The notes below the pieces were generated by a model. The model did no database searches. It was not told where the DNA came from and worked only from the letters and a program-made list of their open reading frames with translations. DNA of 64,000 nt from NCBI RefSeq assembly GCF_003287895.1, contig NZ_CP030280.1, forward strand, positions 1,619,501 through 1,683,500. The letters run 5' to 3'. This DNA comes from Blautia argi (lineage in GTDB: Bacteria > Bacillota > Clostridia > Lachnospirales > Lachnospiraceae). Both the position numbers and the translations under genes were made by a program. This document shows positions 35,830 to 44,630 of this stretch, in pieces (the stretch's first letter is position 1; every line of letters starts with the position of its first letter).

Positions 35830-36705
35830 ATGAAAATCGAATGCAGGAATCTGAAGAAAAATTATAAAGCAAAAGAAGTTTTACAAGGGGTCAATTTAAC
35901 CCTGGAAAAAGGAAAGATATATGGACTTATCGGAAGAAACGGTGCAGGAAAGACAATGCTTTTGTCTATTCTGTCTGCACAGAATCCTGTATCTTCCGGG
36001 CAGCTTCTTTTAGACGGAGAACCCATATGGGAAAATGCAGAGGCTTTAAGCCATATTTATTTTGCCAGAGAGATTATCACCAGTGCAAACAGTAATTCCG
36101 GCGGTTTAAAAGTAAAAGAATACTTAAATATGGCTGCCTCTTATCTGCCTCACTGGGATAAGGAGATGGCAGAACGTCTGGTAAAACTATTTCATCTGGA
36201 ACCAAAACAGCGACTCATAAAGCTTTCCAAAGGTATGGTATCCATGCTGGGTGCAGTGACAGCCCTGGCAAGCAAAGCAGATTTCACATTTTTGGACGAA
36301 CCAGTATCTGGTCTGGATGTGGTGGCAAGAGAACAGTTTTATCAGCTTTTGCTGGAAGAATTTACGGAAACGGGAAGAACTTTTGTGATTTCCACACACA
36401 TTATAGAAGAGGCAGCTGATATTTTTGAAGAAGTGATTTTCCTGCATCACGGAAAAATTATTTTGAAAGAAAATACACAGGAACTTTTAGAAGAAACAGT
36501 TTATGTCAGTGGAAGGGCAGAAACGGTAGACGCAGTAATACAGGGAAAAGAAATATACAAACCAAAAACACTTGGAAGAAGTAAAAGCGTACTGGTGCGG
36601 TTACAGGAGGGCGAAATCCTGAATCAGAAGGAAGGAATTACCATACAGCCTGTGAATCTCCAGAAAATTTTTGTAAGCCTTTGCAGGGAGGAGGAAAACG
36701 TATGA
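35830..36705 (+). CDS. ABC transporter ATP-binding protein
   Basis: A 291-residue ATPase with Walker A GRNGAGKTM, signature LSKGMVS (a degenerate LSxGM form, common in YtrB-like proteins), Walker B FTFLDEP and a His in the switch region (STHI). ATG 35830 follows GGGGAGG. It would power the membrane partners encoded directly downstream. The 3' end overlaps the permease gene by 4 nt. Confidence 0.9.
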   Translation: MKIECRNLKKNYKAKEVLQGVNLTLEKGKIYGLIGRNGAGKTMLLSILSAQNPVSSGQLLLDGEPIWENAEALSHIYFAREIITSANSNSGGLKVKEYLNMAASYLPHWDKEMAERLVKLFHLEPKQRLIKLSKGMVSMLGAVTALASKADFTFLDEPVSGLDVVAREQFYQLLLEEFTETGRTFVISTHIIEEAADIFEEVIFLHHGKIILKENTQELLEETVYVSGRAETVDAVIQGKEIYKPKTLGRSKSVLVRLQEGEILNQKEGITIQPVNLQKIFVSLCREEENV

Positions 36706-37367
36706 ATATAAAAAAGAAATATTCCTGTTTCTCTTATGCAGGAGGAAACATAGGCAGTGCAGTTTTACTGCTGGGTGCTATGATAGCGCTTTTTCTTTTG
36801 AGGGGAAAAGGCGTTTCCTGGTCAGCAACAGTCAATATAATTGAAAAATACTGCGATGCGCCTTTAATTTTGATTGCAGGGCTGTTAGGCGCTTTGACTC
36901 TGATTTTTTATTATGAAACCCTAGAACCTCTGAAAATCAGCTTTGGCTGTACCAGAAAAAAGTGTTTTTGGAATATGCAGGCAGGAAAAATGCTCACTAT
37001 GCTGAGCGCAGGCCTGATTTCTTTTCTTTTGACAGGAAAACAGCGAAACGGAATGTTTTTCATGGAATTGTTTTTTCTGCTCATGGGTTCTCTGTTTGCG
37101 CTGGGTTTTTGTGAATGCATGGCAGTTCTGCATCTGAGATATCGGCAGCTTATACTGATTCCCATTGTATGTGTCAGTGGTATGATGGGCTTTGTAGTTG
37201 CCTATATGGTGGTAGGAATTTTGAAAAAGGGCGAAATTACGATGAATTTACAAATGCAGTCTTCCATTGGTCTTCTGGGCCTTTGGACAGTAATTTTGGC
37301 TGGTGGTACGTTGCTTTTGACGCTTTTGGCATGGAAACTTTTCAGAAAGGCAGAGATACATATTTAG
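36702..37367 (+). CDS. ABC transporter membrane protein
   Basis: A 221-residue protein with about six hydrophobic segments (near residues 17-35, 50-70, 95-110, 120-140, 150-175, 190-215). It is coupled to the ATPase gene (ATGA overlap). The substrate is unknown; GntR/YtrA-linked systems often respond to cell-envelope stress or antibiotics. Confidence 0.75.
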   Translation: MNIKKKYSCFSYAGGNIGSAVLLLGAMIALFLLRGKGVSWSATVNIIEKYCDAPLILIAGLLGALTLIFYYETLEPLKISFGCTRKKCFWNMQAGKMLTMLSAGLISFLLTGKQRNGMFFMELFFLLMGSLFALGFCECMAVLHLRYRQLILIPIVCVSGMMGFVVAYMVVGILKKGEITMNLQMQSSIGLLGLWTVILAGGTLLLTLLAWKLFRKAEIHI

Positions 37368-37431
37368 ATGTTTGGGTGAGAACATGAAAAAAAGAAAATG
37401 GATTGAATAGAAATTAAAAAAGTGCGACCTG

Positions 37432-38073
37432 ATGACCATGGGAGGCGTAATTTTTGCAATCTTTGCGGTAGTTTTGGCAGTGCAGTGTCTTTTGCATCAT
37501 TACTTTGACAGTATGTTTCCTTTGGGGTCTGGTATAGATGGACAGGTTCTTGTAAAAGCGCCCTGGATTTTAGCCGGTTTCCTGGCAGTTTCGTGGGTTG
37601 CACTGGATTTATACATGAGCTTTGACTGGGCAATTGGTTTTGGAAGAACCAGAAAGGAATTTTTAAGAAACAGCAGCCTGGTATATCTTACGGGAACTTT
37701 TCTTCTGCTTTTGGAGAGCGCTCTTTTGACACACTGCGGTGCACTTTTGCTGCAAAAGTTTTATGGAACAGATAAGTCTGCCGGATTCGGAATAGATACG
37801 CTTTTAGAGCTTGCGGCGTGGTCTGTTCTGTTTACTGCAGCAGGGGGCATTGCTGCCTGGGTTGTCCGCCGCTTTGGCGTAAAAGGCGGTGTAGGGCTGA
37901 TGATTCTCTTCTTTTTTGGAATGGGACTTTTCAGAGGTGAAGTTGTTCTTCCCTTTAATTTTCCGGGATTGTTTGAAACATTTTTCCTGATCCCAGAGTT
38001 GTTAAAAATTCTCATAGGAATAGCCGGGTGTGAATTTTGGATTTTTAAATTCAAAAAAATGCAGGCGAATTAG
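37432..38073 (+). CDS. Second ABC transporter membrane protein, upstream amber codon
   Basis: A 213-residue protein with six likely membrane segments and the motif FDWAIGFGRTRKEFL, which is similar in position to ISFGCTRKKCFW in the preceding permease; the two are diverged paralogues. The start is doubtful: ATG 37432 lacks a ribosome binding site. The same frame has ATG 37384 preceded by GGGTGAG, reading MKKRKWIE, then TAG (37408-37410), then KLKKCDLMTMGG. A CAG-to-TAG change would explain this. The gene is therefore either translated from an internal start or interrupted by a nonsense codon. Confidence 0.65.
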   Translation: MTMGGVIFAIFAVVLAVQCLLHHYFDSMFPLGSGIDGQVLVKAPWILAGFLAVSWVALDLYMSFDWAIGFGRTRKEFLRNSSLVYLTGTFLLLLESALLTHCGALLLQKFYGTDKSAGFGIDTLLELAAWSVLFTAAGGIAAWVVRRFGVKGGVGLMILFFFGMGLFRGEVVLPFNFPGLFETFFLIPELLKILIGIAGCEFWIFKFKKMQAN

Positions 38074-38117
38074 AAAAGTCAAATAAGCGAAAAATCTAAT
38101 TTTGGTGGAATTTATAA

Positions 38118-38146
38118 TTGACGTTTATACTTTAAAATGGTATCGT
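38118..38146 (+). promoter_or_regulatory. Candidate leuA promoter
   Basis: TTGACG (38118-38123) and TATCGT (38141-38146) with 17-bp spacing. The leuA site GGGAGGAG is at 38170-38177. Confidence 0.5.
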
Positions 38147-38184
38147 AATAAGAAATTATTTATGAAAATGGGAGGAGTTAGAAA

Positions 38185-39840
38185 GTGAAAAACAGCAGCA
38201 AATACAAAAGACAGTATTTCCTTCCGCCAGTAGAGTGTATGGACTGGGCAAAGAAGGACTATGTAGAGAAGGCGCCTGTGTGGTGCAGTGTGGATTTGAG
38301 AGATGGAAATCAGGCATTGGTGATTCCTATGAATCTGGAACAGAAGATAGAGTTTTTTAAGCTTCTGGTGAAAATCGGATTTAAGGAAATTGAGGTTGGA
38401 TTTCCCGCAGCATCTGAAACAGAATATACCTTTCTTCGTACACTGATTGAGGAAAATCTCATTCCTGATGATGTCACCATTCAGGTGCTCACCCAGGCAA
38501 GAGAACATATTATCAAGAAAACCTTTGAGGCAGTAAAAGGCGCAAAAAACGTCATTGTGCATGTATATAATTCGACCTCTCTTTCCCAGAGAGAGCAAGT
38601 ATTTAGAAAATCAAAGGAAGAGATTCTGCAGATTGCAGTAGAAGGAGCAAAGCTGTTAAAGGAGCTTACTGAGGAAGCAGGAGAGAGCTACCGCTTTGAG
38701 TATAGCCCGGAAAGCTTTACCGGAACAGAGCCGGAATATGCCCTTGAGGTGTGTAATGCGGTTTTGGAGGTTTGGAAGCCAACGAAAGAGAGAAAAGCCA
38801 TTATCAATCTTCCGGTTACGGTACAACATTCCATGCCCCATGTGTATGCAAGCCAGGTTGAGTACATGTGCAAAAATCTGAAATACAGAGAAAACGTTGT
38901 GGTTTCTTTACACCCTCATAATGACAGAGGCTGCGGCGTGGCAGATTCTGAAATGGGACTGCTGGCAGGTGCCGATCGTATTGAGGGAACCCTTTTCGGA
39001 AACGGAGAGCGTACTGGAAATGTAGATATTGTGACACTGGCATTAAATATGTATTCTCAAGGCGTAGAACCAAATCTGGACTTTACTCATATGACAGATA
39101 TCTGTGAGCAGTACGAATCTTTTACAGGCATGAAAATCAACGAGAGGAGTCCTTACAGCGGCGCGTTGGTCTTTGCAGCTTTTTCAGGCTCTCATCAGGA
39201 CGCTATTGCTAAAGGCATGCACTGGCTGGAGGAGAAAAAGCCGGAGCACTGGACCGTGCCGTATCTTCCTATTGACCCTACAGATTTGGGAAGAAATTAC
39301 GATGCAGATGTGATCCGTATTAACAGCCAGTCCGGAAAAGGTGGTGTAGGTTATATTCTGGAAACCCGGTTTGGTCTGAATCTTCCGGCAAAAATGCGGG
39401 AAGCTATGGGCTATACGGCAAAGGCTGTTTCCGACCATACACAGAAAGAGCTTCTGCCGGAAGAAATCTTTGAGCTGTTTAAGAAAACTTTTGAAAACAA
39501 AGTGACGCCCCTTTCTGTCTGTGAAGTGCATTTTACACAGACAGAACACGGTATGGATACAGAGGTAACTTCTTCCTTTAATGGAAAAACCGTGACTACT
39601 CATGCATCAGGAAACGGACGCTTAGACGCAGTTAGCAATGCTTTGAAGCAGGCATATGACCTGCAGTTTGAACTGGTAACGTATCAGGAGCATGCTCTGG
39701 AAAAAAGCTCCAGTTCCAGAGCGATTGCCTATGTGGGAATCCAGAAGCCGGACAAAACGCTGGCATGGGGCGCAGGTATTCACGCAGATATTATTCACGC
39801 TTCCATTGATGCTTTGGTCACTGCCATCAATAATCGGTAG
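38185..39840 (+). CDS. leuA: 2-isopropylmalate synthase
   Basis: A 551-residue enzyme with the TIM-barrel motif VDLRDGNQAL near residue 36, LHPHNDRGCGVADSE with the metal-binding HxH-type histidines near 235-245, and a C-terminal LeuA dimer/allosteric domain. The length and sequence style fit the LeuA2-type enzyme. It condenses acetyl-CoA with 2-oxoisovalerate, the first step of leucine synthesis. The start is GTG 38185, 7 nt after GGGAGGAG. It is separated from leuCD by the tRNA and the ABC operon. Confidence 0.95.
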   Translation: MKNSSKYKRQYFLPPVECMDWAKKDYVEKAPVWCSVDLRDGNQALVIPMNLEQKIEFFKLLVKIGFKEIEVGFPAASETEYTFLRTLIEENLIPDDVTIQVLTQAREHIIKKTFEAVKGAKNVIVHVYNSTSLSQREQVFRKSKEEILQIAVEGAKLLKELTEEAGESYRFEYSPESFTGTEPEYALEVCNAVLEVWKPTKERKAIINLPVTVQHSMPHVYASQVEYMCKNLKYRENVVVSLHPHNDRGCGVADSEMGLLAGADRIEGTLFGNGERTGNVDIVTLALNMYSQGVEPNLDFTHMTDICEQYESFTGMKINERSPYSGALVFAAFSGSHQDAIAKGMHWLEEKKPEHWTVPYLPIDPTDLGRNYDADVIRINSQSGKGGVGYILETRFGLNLPAKMREAMGYTAKAVSDHTQKELLPEEIFELFKKTFENKVTPLSVCEVHFTQTEHGMDTEVTSSFNGKTVTTHASGNGRLDAVSNALKQAYDLQFELVTYQEHALEKSSSSRAIAYVGIQKPDKTLAWGAGIHADIIHASIDALVTAINNR

Positions 39841-39905
39841 ACAGAGAATATTATACGAAAAACAGAAATGAAATTGTGCATAGTGCCTAAAAAACAGGTA
39901 TCGAC

Positions 39906-39935
39906 TTGACTTTATCAGCAGAAGTCCTTTATAAT
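39906..39935 (+). promoter_or_regulatory. Promoter of the SleB-like hydrolase gene
   Basis: TTGACT (39906-39911) and TATAAT (39930-39935), spacing 18 bp. Its presence shows that the longer reading frame starting at 39906 is not used. Confidence 0.6.
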
Positions 39936-39983
39936 TTCAGAAAATCAGTATTAGAGCTTAAAGACAGACTAAAGGAAAAAAGT

Positions 39984-40826
39984 ATGGACATTATATGTGC
40001 AATTCTAACAGGCTTTCATTACCTTGTAGAGAGAACAAAAAGGCTGGCAGAAAGAGTAAAAATCTCAAAAAAAAGCAGACGGGAGAAGGCGGTCTTTGTA
40101 ATAGGAGCCATAGCTGTGGCGGCCGTGGATTTTTCCTTTCATGGCGTACACGCCGCAGGATTTTACGAAGTTTATGCTGCCGTAGGAGATGAAGAGTCAG
40201 AGACGGAAACAGAGGAAAACAGTACCTTTGGGTTAGATTCCATTATTGAAGGCGTTTATCTCAGCCAGAATCAGGACGAAGCAGAGCGAATTGGAACTTC
40301 TTTTGAGGTTGTTTTAGTCGGACAGCGTATAGGACCAAGAGAGTTGGCTTCAGATTTGGATTTTGGTACGGAGGGAGCCAGAAAAGTGGAGTTGCTTCGG
40401 GAAAAATCCATTGGAATTTCAGAAGAGCAGCTTACCATGTCAGATGAGGATTATAATACGCTGCTGAAAATTGTGGAGGCAGAAGCCGGAGGCGAGGATA
40501 TGAAGGGAAAGATTCTGGTGGCGAATGTTATTTTTAACCGTATGAAAAGCCCTGAATTTCCTTCCACAGTCACAGAAGTAGTCTGGGAAAACGTAGCAGG
40601 AAGTCCTCAGTTTTCCCCCACAGCAGACGGCAGAATCCATACGGTAACGGTTTCGGCGGAAACCAGAGAGGCAGTAAACCGTGCCATTGACGGAGAAAAT
40701 TATTCCAAAGGCGCCCTGTTTTTTGTAGAAGAAGAATACGCGGACAAAAGCAATGTTGCGTGGTTTAAAAAGGATTTGAAGTTTTTGTTTCAATACGGAG
40801 TGCATGATTTTTATACATATCCGTAA
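39984..40826 (+). CDS. Cell-wall hydrolase, SleB/CwlJ type
   Basis: A 280-residue protein with an N-terminal basic stretch and a hydrophobic segment near residues 35-60 (export signal or anchor), an acidic low-complexity linker (ESETETEENS), and a C-terminal Hydrolase_2 domain. This domain starts at LLKIVEAEAGGEDMKGKILVANVIFNRM and includes VTEVVWENVAGSPQFSP. Such enzymes cleave peptidoglycan, in spores or during growth. It starts at ATG 39984 after AAAGGAAAA. It is probably cotranscribed with thrC, 15 nt downstream, although functions differ. Confidence 0.85.
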   Translation: MDIICAILTGFHYLVERTKRLAERVKISKKSRREKAVFVIGAIAVAAVDFSFHGVHAAGFYEVYAAVGDEESETETEENSTFGLDSIIEGVYLSQNQDEAERIGTSFEVVLVGQRIGPRELASDLDFGTEGARKVELLREKSIGISEEQLTMSDEDYNTLLKIVEAEAGGEDMKGKILVANVIFNRMKSPEFPSTVTEVVWENVAGSPQFSPTADGRIHTVTVSAETREAVNRAIDGENYSKGALFFVEEEYADKSNVAWFKKDLKFLFQYGVHDFYTYP

Positions 40827-40840
40827 GAAAGGATTAAAGT

Positions 40841-42328
40841 ATGCAGGTATTATACAAAAGTACAAGAGGAACAAAAAGAGCATATACAGCCTCAGAGGCA
40901 ATTTTAAAAGGACTTTCAGAGGACGGAGGACTGTTTGTGCCGGATAAAATTCCGGCCTTAGATATTCCACTTTCCAGACTGGCAGAGATGTCTTATCAGG
41001 AAACAGCTTATGAGGTTATGAGCCGATTTTTGACAGATTTTACAGAGGAAGAACTGAAAAACTGCATTGCAAATGCCTATGATGATAAATTCGATACAGA
41101 AAAAATTGCACCTCTGGTTGAGAAAAACGGCGCGTTCTATCTGGAGCTGTTTCACGGAGCAACTATTGCTTTTAAGGATATGGCGCTTTCGATTCTGCCC
41201 CATCTGATGACAACAGCGGCAAGAAAAAATCGGGTGAAGAATGAGATTGTGATTTTGACTGCGACTTCAGGAGATACGGGAAAGGCAGCAATGGCAGGTT
41301 TTGCAGATGTGCCGGGTACCAGAATTATTGTCTTTTATCCCAAAAACGGCGTAAGCCCTGTGCAGGAAAAACAGATGATAACCCAGAAGGGAAAGAATAC
41401 CTATGTGGTGGGAATTACCGGAAATTTTGACGATGCACAAAGCGGCGTAAAGAAAATATTTAATGACAGGGAACTGGCAGAACAGCTGGATAAGGCAGGT
41501 TTTCAGTTTTCTTCTGCAAACTCCATCAATATCGGTCGTCTGGTTCCCCAGGTTGTCTATTATGTCTATGCTTACGGACAGCTTCTGGCACAGGGGAGAA
41601 TCCGTGAGGGTGAGCAGATTAATGTAGTGGTTCCTACCGGAAACTTCGGAAATATTCTGGCAGCATACTATGCAAAGCTTATGGGACTGCCCCTTGGAAA
41701 ATTTATCTGTGCGTCCAATGAAAATAAGGTGTTGTATGATTTCTTTTCCACTGGCTGCTATGACAGAAACAGGAAATTTCTCCTTACCACTTCCCCGTCC
41801 ATGGATATCCTTATTTCCAGCAATCTGGAAAGACTGATCTACCGTATTGCGGGAAATGACCCGGAAAAAACAAGAGAACTGATGCATGGACTTTCCGAAA
41901 CCGGAAAGTATCAAATTACAGAAGACATGCAGAAAAATCTTCAGGAGTTTTATGGAAATTATGCCACAGAGGAAGAAACTGCAGCCGCAATTTCAGAACT
42001 GTATAAAACAGCCGGATATGTGATGGATACTCATACAGCCGTAGCCGCAGCCGTATATGCAAAATACAAAGCAGAAACAAAGGATTCCGCAAAGACGGTG
42101 ATTGCATCTACTGCAAGTCCTTTTAAATTTACCAGAAGCGTTATGCATGCCATTGATAAAACATATGATACCATGTCTGATTTTGAACTGGCAGAGGAAC
42201 TTTCCCGTATCGCAGCTGTTCAGATTCCTGCAGCAATCGAGGAAATCCGCACAGCACCTGTGCTTCATGACCGTGTGATTTCAGCAGAGGAGATGCCTGA
42301 AACCGTAAAAGAAATTTTAGGTGTATAA
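40841..42328 (+). CDS. thrC: Threonine synthase
   Basis: A 495-residue PLP enzyme of the long ThrC type. FHGATIAFKDMALS contains the PLP lysine near residue 112, and TATSGDTGKAAMAGF and PTGNFGNILAAYYAK hold phosphate-binding loops. It converts O-phosphohomoserine to threonine. Confidence 0.96.
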   Translation: MQVLYKSTRGTKRAYTASEAILKGLSEDGGLFVPDKIPALDIPLSRLAEMSYQETAYEVMSRFLTDFTEEELKNCIANAYDDKFDTEKIAPLVEKNGAFYLELFHGATIAFKDMALSILPHLMTTAARKNRVKNEIVILTATSGDTGKAAMAGFADVPGTRIIVFYPKNGVSPVQEKQMITQKGKNTYVVGITGNFDDAQSGVKKIFNDRELAEQLDKAGFQFSSANSINIGRLVPQVVYYVYAYGQLLAQGRIREGEQINVVVPTGNFGNILAAYYAKLMGLPLGKFICASNENKVLYDFFSTGCYDRNRKFLLTTSPSMDILISSNLERLIYRIAGNDPEKTRELMHGLSETGKYQITEDMQKNLQEFYGNYATEEETAAAISELYKTAGYVMDTHTAVAAAVYAKYKAETKDSAKTVIASTASPFKFTRSVMHAIDKTYDTMSDFELAEELSRIAAVQIPAAIEEIRTAPVLHDRVISAEEMPETVKEILGV

Positions 42329-42355
42329 TGGTTTGCAGCGGAAAGAGGAGAGAAT

Positions 42356-43135
42356 ATGGGAAAAATTGACCTGGAGTATGCAAAGAAAAATTTTCGGGAT
42401 TACTTGAAAGCCTATGACCAGCAAGATGAGAAAATCAAATTAAAGCGGATTCATACTTTTTGTGTGGTTGATGCAGCAGGTTATATCTGCAGACGGGAAG
42501 GATTTTCCCAGGAGGATACAAGTCTGGCGCTGCTTATTGCCCTGCTTCACGATATCGGAAGATTTGAGCAGCTGAAAAAATACAACAGCTATGATGATAA
42601 TATTATGAATCATGCGGATTTCGGTGTGCAGGTGCTTTTTGAAGAGGGTATGATTCGCAGATTTATAGAAACAGAAGAATATGATGAGATAATCCGCAGT
42701 GCTATTGCATATCATTCTCTATATGCCCTGCCTGAAATTGCAGATAAAAGAATTTTGCTGCACTGTCAAATTATCCGGGATGCAGATAAGCTGGATAATT
42801 TCCGAGTAAAGGCAACCGAGAGTCTGGAGGCTCACTTTGATGTATCAAAGGAGGTTGTGGAGCAGGAAACAGTTTCTGAGAACATTTTGGAGGCTGTCAG
42901 AGCCCATCGCTGCATTTTACGTGGGGAGAGAACCACACACCTGGATATGTGGATTTCCTATCTTGCGTTTCTTTTTGATTTGAATTTTCCTTCCAGCTTT
43001 TGTTTTATCAAAGAGCATGATTATATTAATCATAATATTGACCGTATGGAATATGCACAACAGGAAACCAGAGTACGCATGGAAGAAATCAGAAAATTGT
43101 GCCTGGATTATCTGGAGGAGAAAAGCAGAGCATAA
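42356..43135 (+). CDS. HD-domain phosphohydrolase
   Basis: A 259-residue protein with the HD order of metal ligands: His in RIHTFCV (residue about 36), LLHDIGR (HD near 63), further His residues in AYHSLYALPE, and RDADKLDNF (Asp near 144). The substrate is unknown; nucleotides are likely. ATG 42356 follows AAAGAGGAG. Confidence 0.85.
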   Translation: MGKIDLEYAKKNFRDYLKAYDQQDEKIKLKRIHTFCVVDAAGYICRREGFSQEDTSLALLIALLHDIGRFEQLKKYNSYDDNIMNHADFGVQVLFEEGMIRRFIETEEYDEIIRSAIAYHSLYALPEIADKRILLHCQIIRDADKLDNFRVKATESLEAHFDVSKEVVEQETVSENILEAVRAHRCILRGERTTHLDMWISYLAFLFDLNFPSSFCFIKEHDYINHNIDRMEYAQQETRVRMEEIRKLCLDYLEEKSRA

Positions 43136-43173
43136 AAATGTTAAATTTTTCTGTGATATTCCTCGTATTTTTG

Positions 43174-43202
43174 TTGAAATATTTCATATACTAGAGTATA
43201 AT
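43174..43202 (+). promoter_or_regulatory. Promoter of the 6S-like RNA
   Basis: TTGAAA (43174-43179) and consensus TATAAT (43197-43202), exactly 17 bp apart, ending about 7 nt before the RNA. Confidence 0.75.
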
Positions 43203-43208
43203 AACAAT

Positions 43209-43427
43209 ATGAAAAAAGTCCTGGGGTGTTCGAGGCTCCCATTTATTTTGAACCTACATTACTTTAAACGGGATTCCTACATTGCTGTCTTAGATGTCAG
43301 GCCGTCATTATGCAGCGGAAGACAGAAGAGCAGCTGCGGTTGCCCACCTAGCATAAGCTAGGAGTCAGAAGATGGGAAACGGCACTCTGGGATAAATAAA
43401 AAGAGAACCCTGAAAAGGGTTTTTTTC
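43209..43427 (+). ncRNA. ssrS: 6S RNA
   Basis: This gene-free region has a strong promoter, a transcript of about 190-220 nt and a terminator (AACCC / GGGTT then T7, to 43427). The ends GTCCTGGGGTG (about 43218) and CACTCTGGGAT (about 43383) pair over 10 or more bases with G-U pairs, closing a long rod-like structure with a large central bubble, as in 6S RNA. 6S RNA mimics an open promoter and binds the sigma-70-type RNA polymerase holoenzyme. No signature of SRP RNA, tmRNA or RNase P is seen. The identification rests on structure and layout. Confidence 0.7.
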
Positions 43428-43492
43428 ATTTCGTAGGAAAATGCAGCCTATGAGAACTATAGAAAATACAGCAGGAAAGCAGGTAGAGAAGT

Positions 43493-44557
43493 ATGGGGAT
43501 TCAGAAACAGTTATTCGGAAAAAGCCTGGACAACCGGGAGGTTTTTTTATATGAAATGACGAATAAAAATCGGATGAGTATTGCAGTCACAGATTTTGGG
43601 GCAACGCTGGTAAAGGTATTGGTACCGGACAGGCAGGGAGTGAGAAGAGATGTGGTACTGGGTTATGACGATGCAGAAGGCTATTACAATAATCCGGGAC
43701 ATTTTGGTGCTGTTGTGGGAAGAAACGGAAACCGTATTAAGGACGCCAAATTTACCATTAATGGAAAAGAATATCAGCTTGCAGTAAATGACAATAAGAA
43801 TAATTTACATAGCGGCCCGAATTGGTATCGCACCCGTGTATGGAATGTTACAGAAATCAAGGAAGAGAAAAACAGTATAACTTTTGGTCTTTTAAGTCCG
43901 GACGGGGATCAGGGCTTTCCAGGCAATTATACCTGTTATGTCACTTATGAGCTGACAGATGAAAATGAAATTGTACTGCATTATGAGGGAAGTGCAGATG
44001 CAGATACAGTCGTCAACATGACAAACCATTCCTATTTCAATCTGGCAGGACATGCAGCAGGAAGAGAGGCCATGCTGAAGCATGTAGTAGAGATTTACGC
44101 ACCGGAATACACACCGGTTAAAGACAGTGAAGCCATTCCCACAGGAGAACTTCTTTCTGTAGTGGGAACCCCTATGGATTTTACCAGCCCTAAGACCATC
44201 GGACAGGATGTGGAGGCTGACTTCGAGCAGTTGAAGCTTTTGGGAGGTTATGACCATAACTATGCGCTCTGCCGTGAAAAAGGCGAGCTGAAAAAAGCGG
44301 CAAAGGTTGTCTGCCAGGAATCCGGCATTGAGATGGAGGTCTTTACAGACCTTCCGGGCATGCAGTTTTATATCGGCAATTTTATTGAAAAAGAAAGCGG
44401 TAAGGAAGGCTGCGTCTATGAAAAACGCGGAGGCTTCTGTATGGAAACCCAGTACTATCCAGACGCCTGCAACCAGCCGTCTTTCCAGACTTCCGTATTA
44501 AAAGCAGGAGATAAGTATGACACGGTAACCGTATATAAATTTTCAACAGAAAAATAA
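43493..44557 (+). CDS. galM: Aldose 1-epimerase
   Basis: A 354-residue mutarotase with GAVVGRNGNRI, NLHSGPNWYRTRVW (His near 107), VNMTNHSYFNLAG (catalytic His near 180) and CMETQYYPDACNQPSF (catalytic Glu near 318). It interconverts alpha and beta anomers of hexoses. ATG 43493 follows AGGTAGAGA. Confidence 0.95.
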   Translation: MGIQKQLFGKSLDNREVFLYEMTNKNRMSIAVTDFGATLVKVLVPDRQGVRRDVVLGYDDAEGYYNNPGHFGAVVGRNGNRIKDAKFTINGKEYQLAVNDNKNNLHSGPNWYRTRVWNVTEIKEEKNSITFGLLSPDGDQGFPGNYTCYVTYELTDENEIVLHYEGSADADTVVNMTNHSYFNLAGHAAGREAMLKHVVEIYAPEYTPVKDSEAIPTGELLSVVGTPMDFTSPKTIGQDVEADFEQLKLLGGYDHNYALCREKGELKKAAKVVCQESGIEMEVFTDLPGMQFYIGNFIEKESGKEGCVYEKRGGFCMETQYYPDACNQPSFQTSVLKAGDKYDTVTVYKFSTEK

Positions 44558-44630
44558 GTGATAGAAGAAAGCTGTTTCGTGGAAAGCAGAGCATATTTTG
44601 CAGGCTTTTTCCGGAACAGCTTCTTTGTGT

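Noticed and set aside
39906..39983. Longer N-terminus of the SleB-like protein starting at 39906
   Set aside because: The segment contains the promoter of the gene, and ATG 39984 has a ribosome binding site.
43209..43427. SRP RNA, tmRNA or RNase P in place of 6S RNA
   Set aside because: The conserved loops of SRP RNA, the tRNA-like ends and tag frame of tmRNA, and the conserved core blocks of RNase P are absent.
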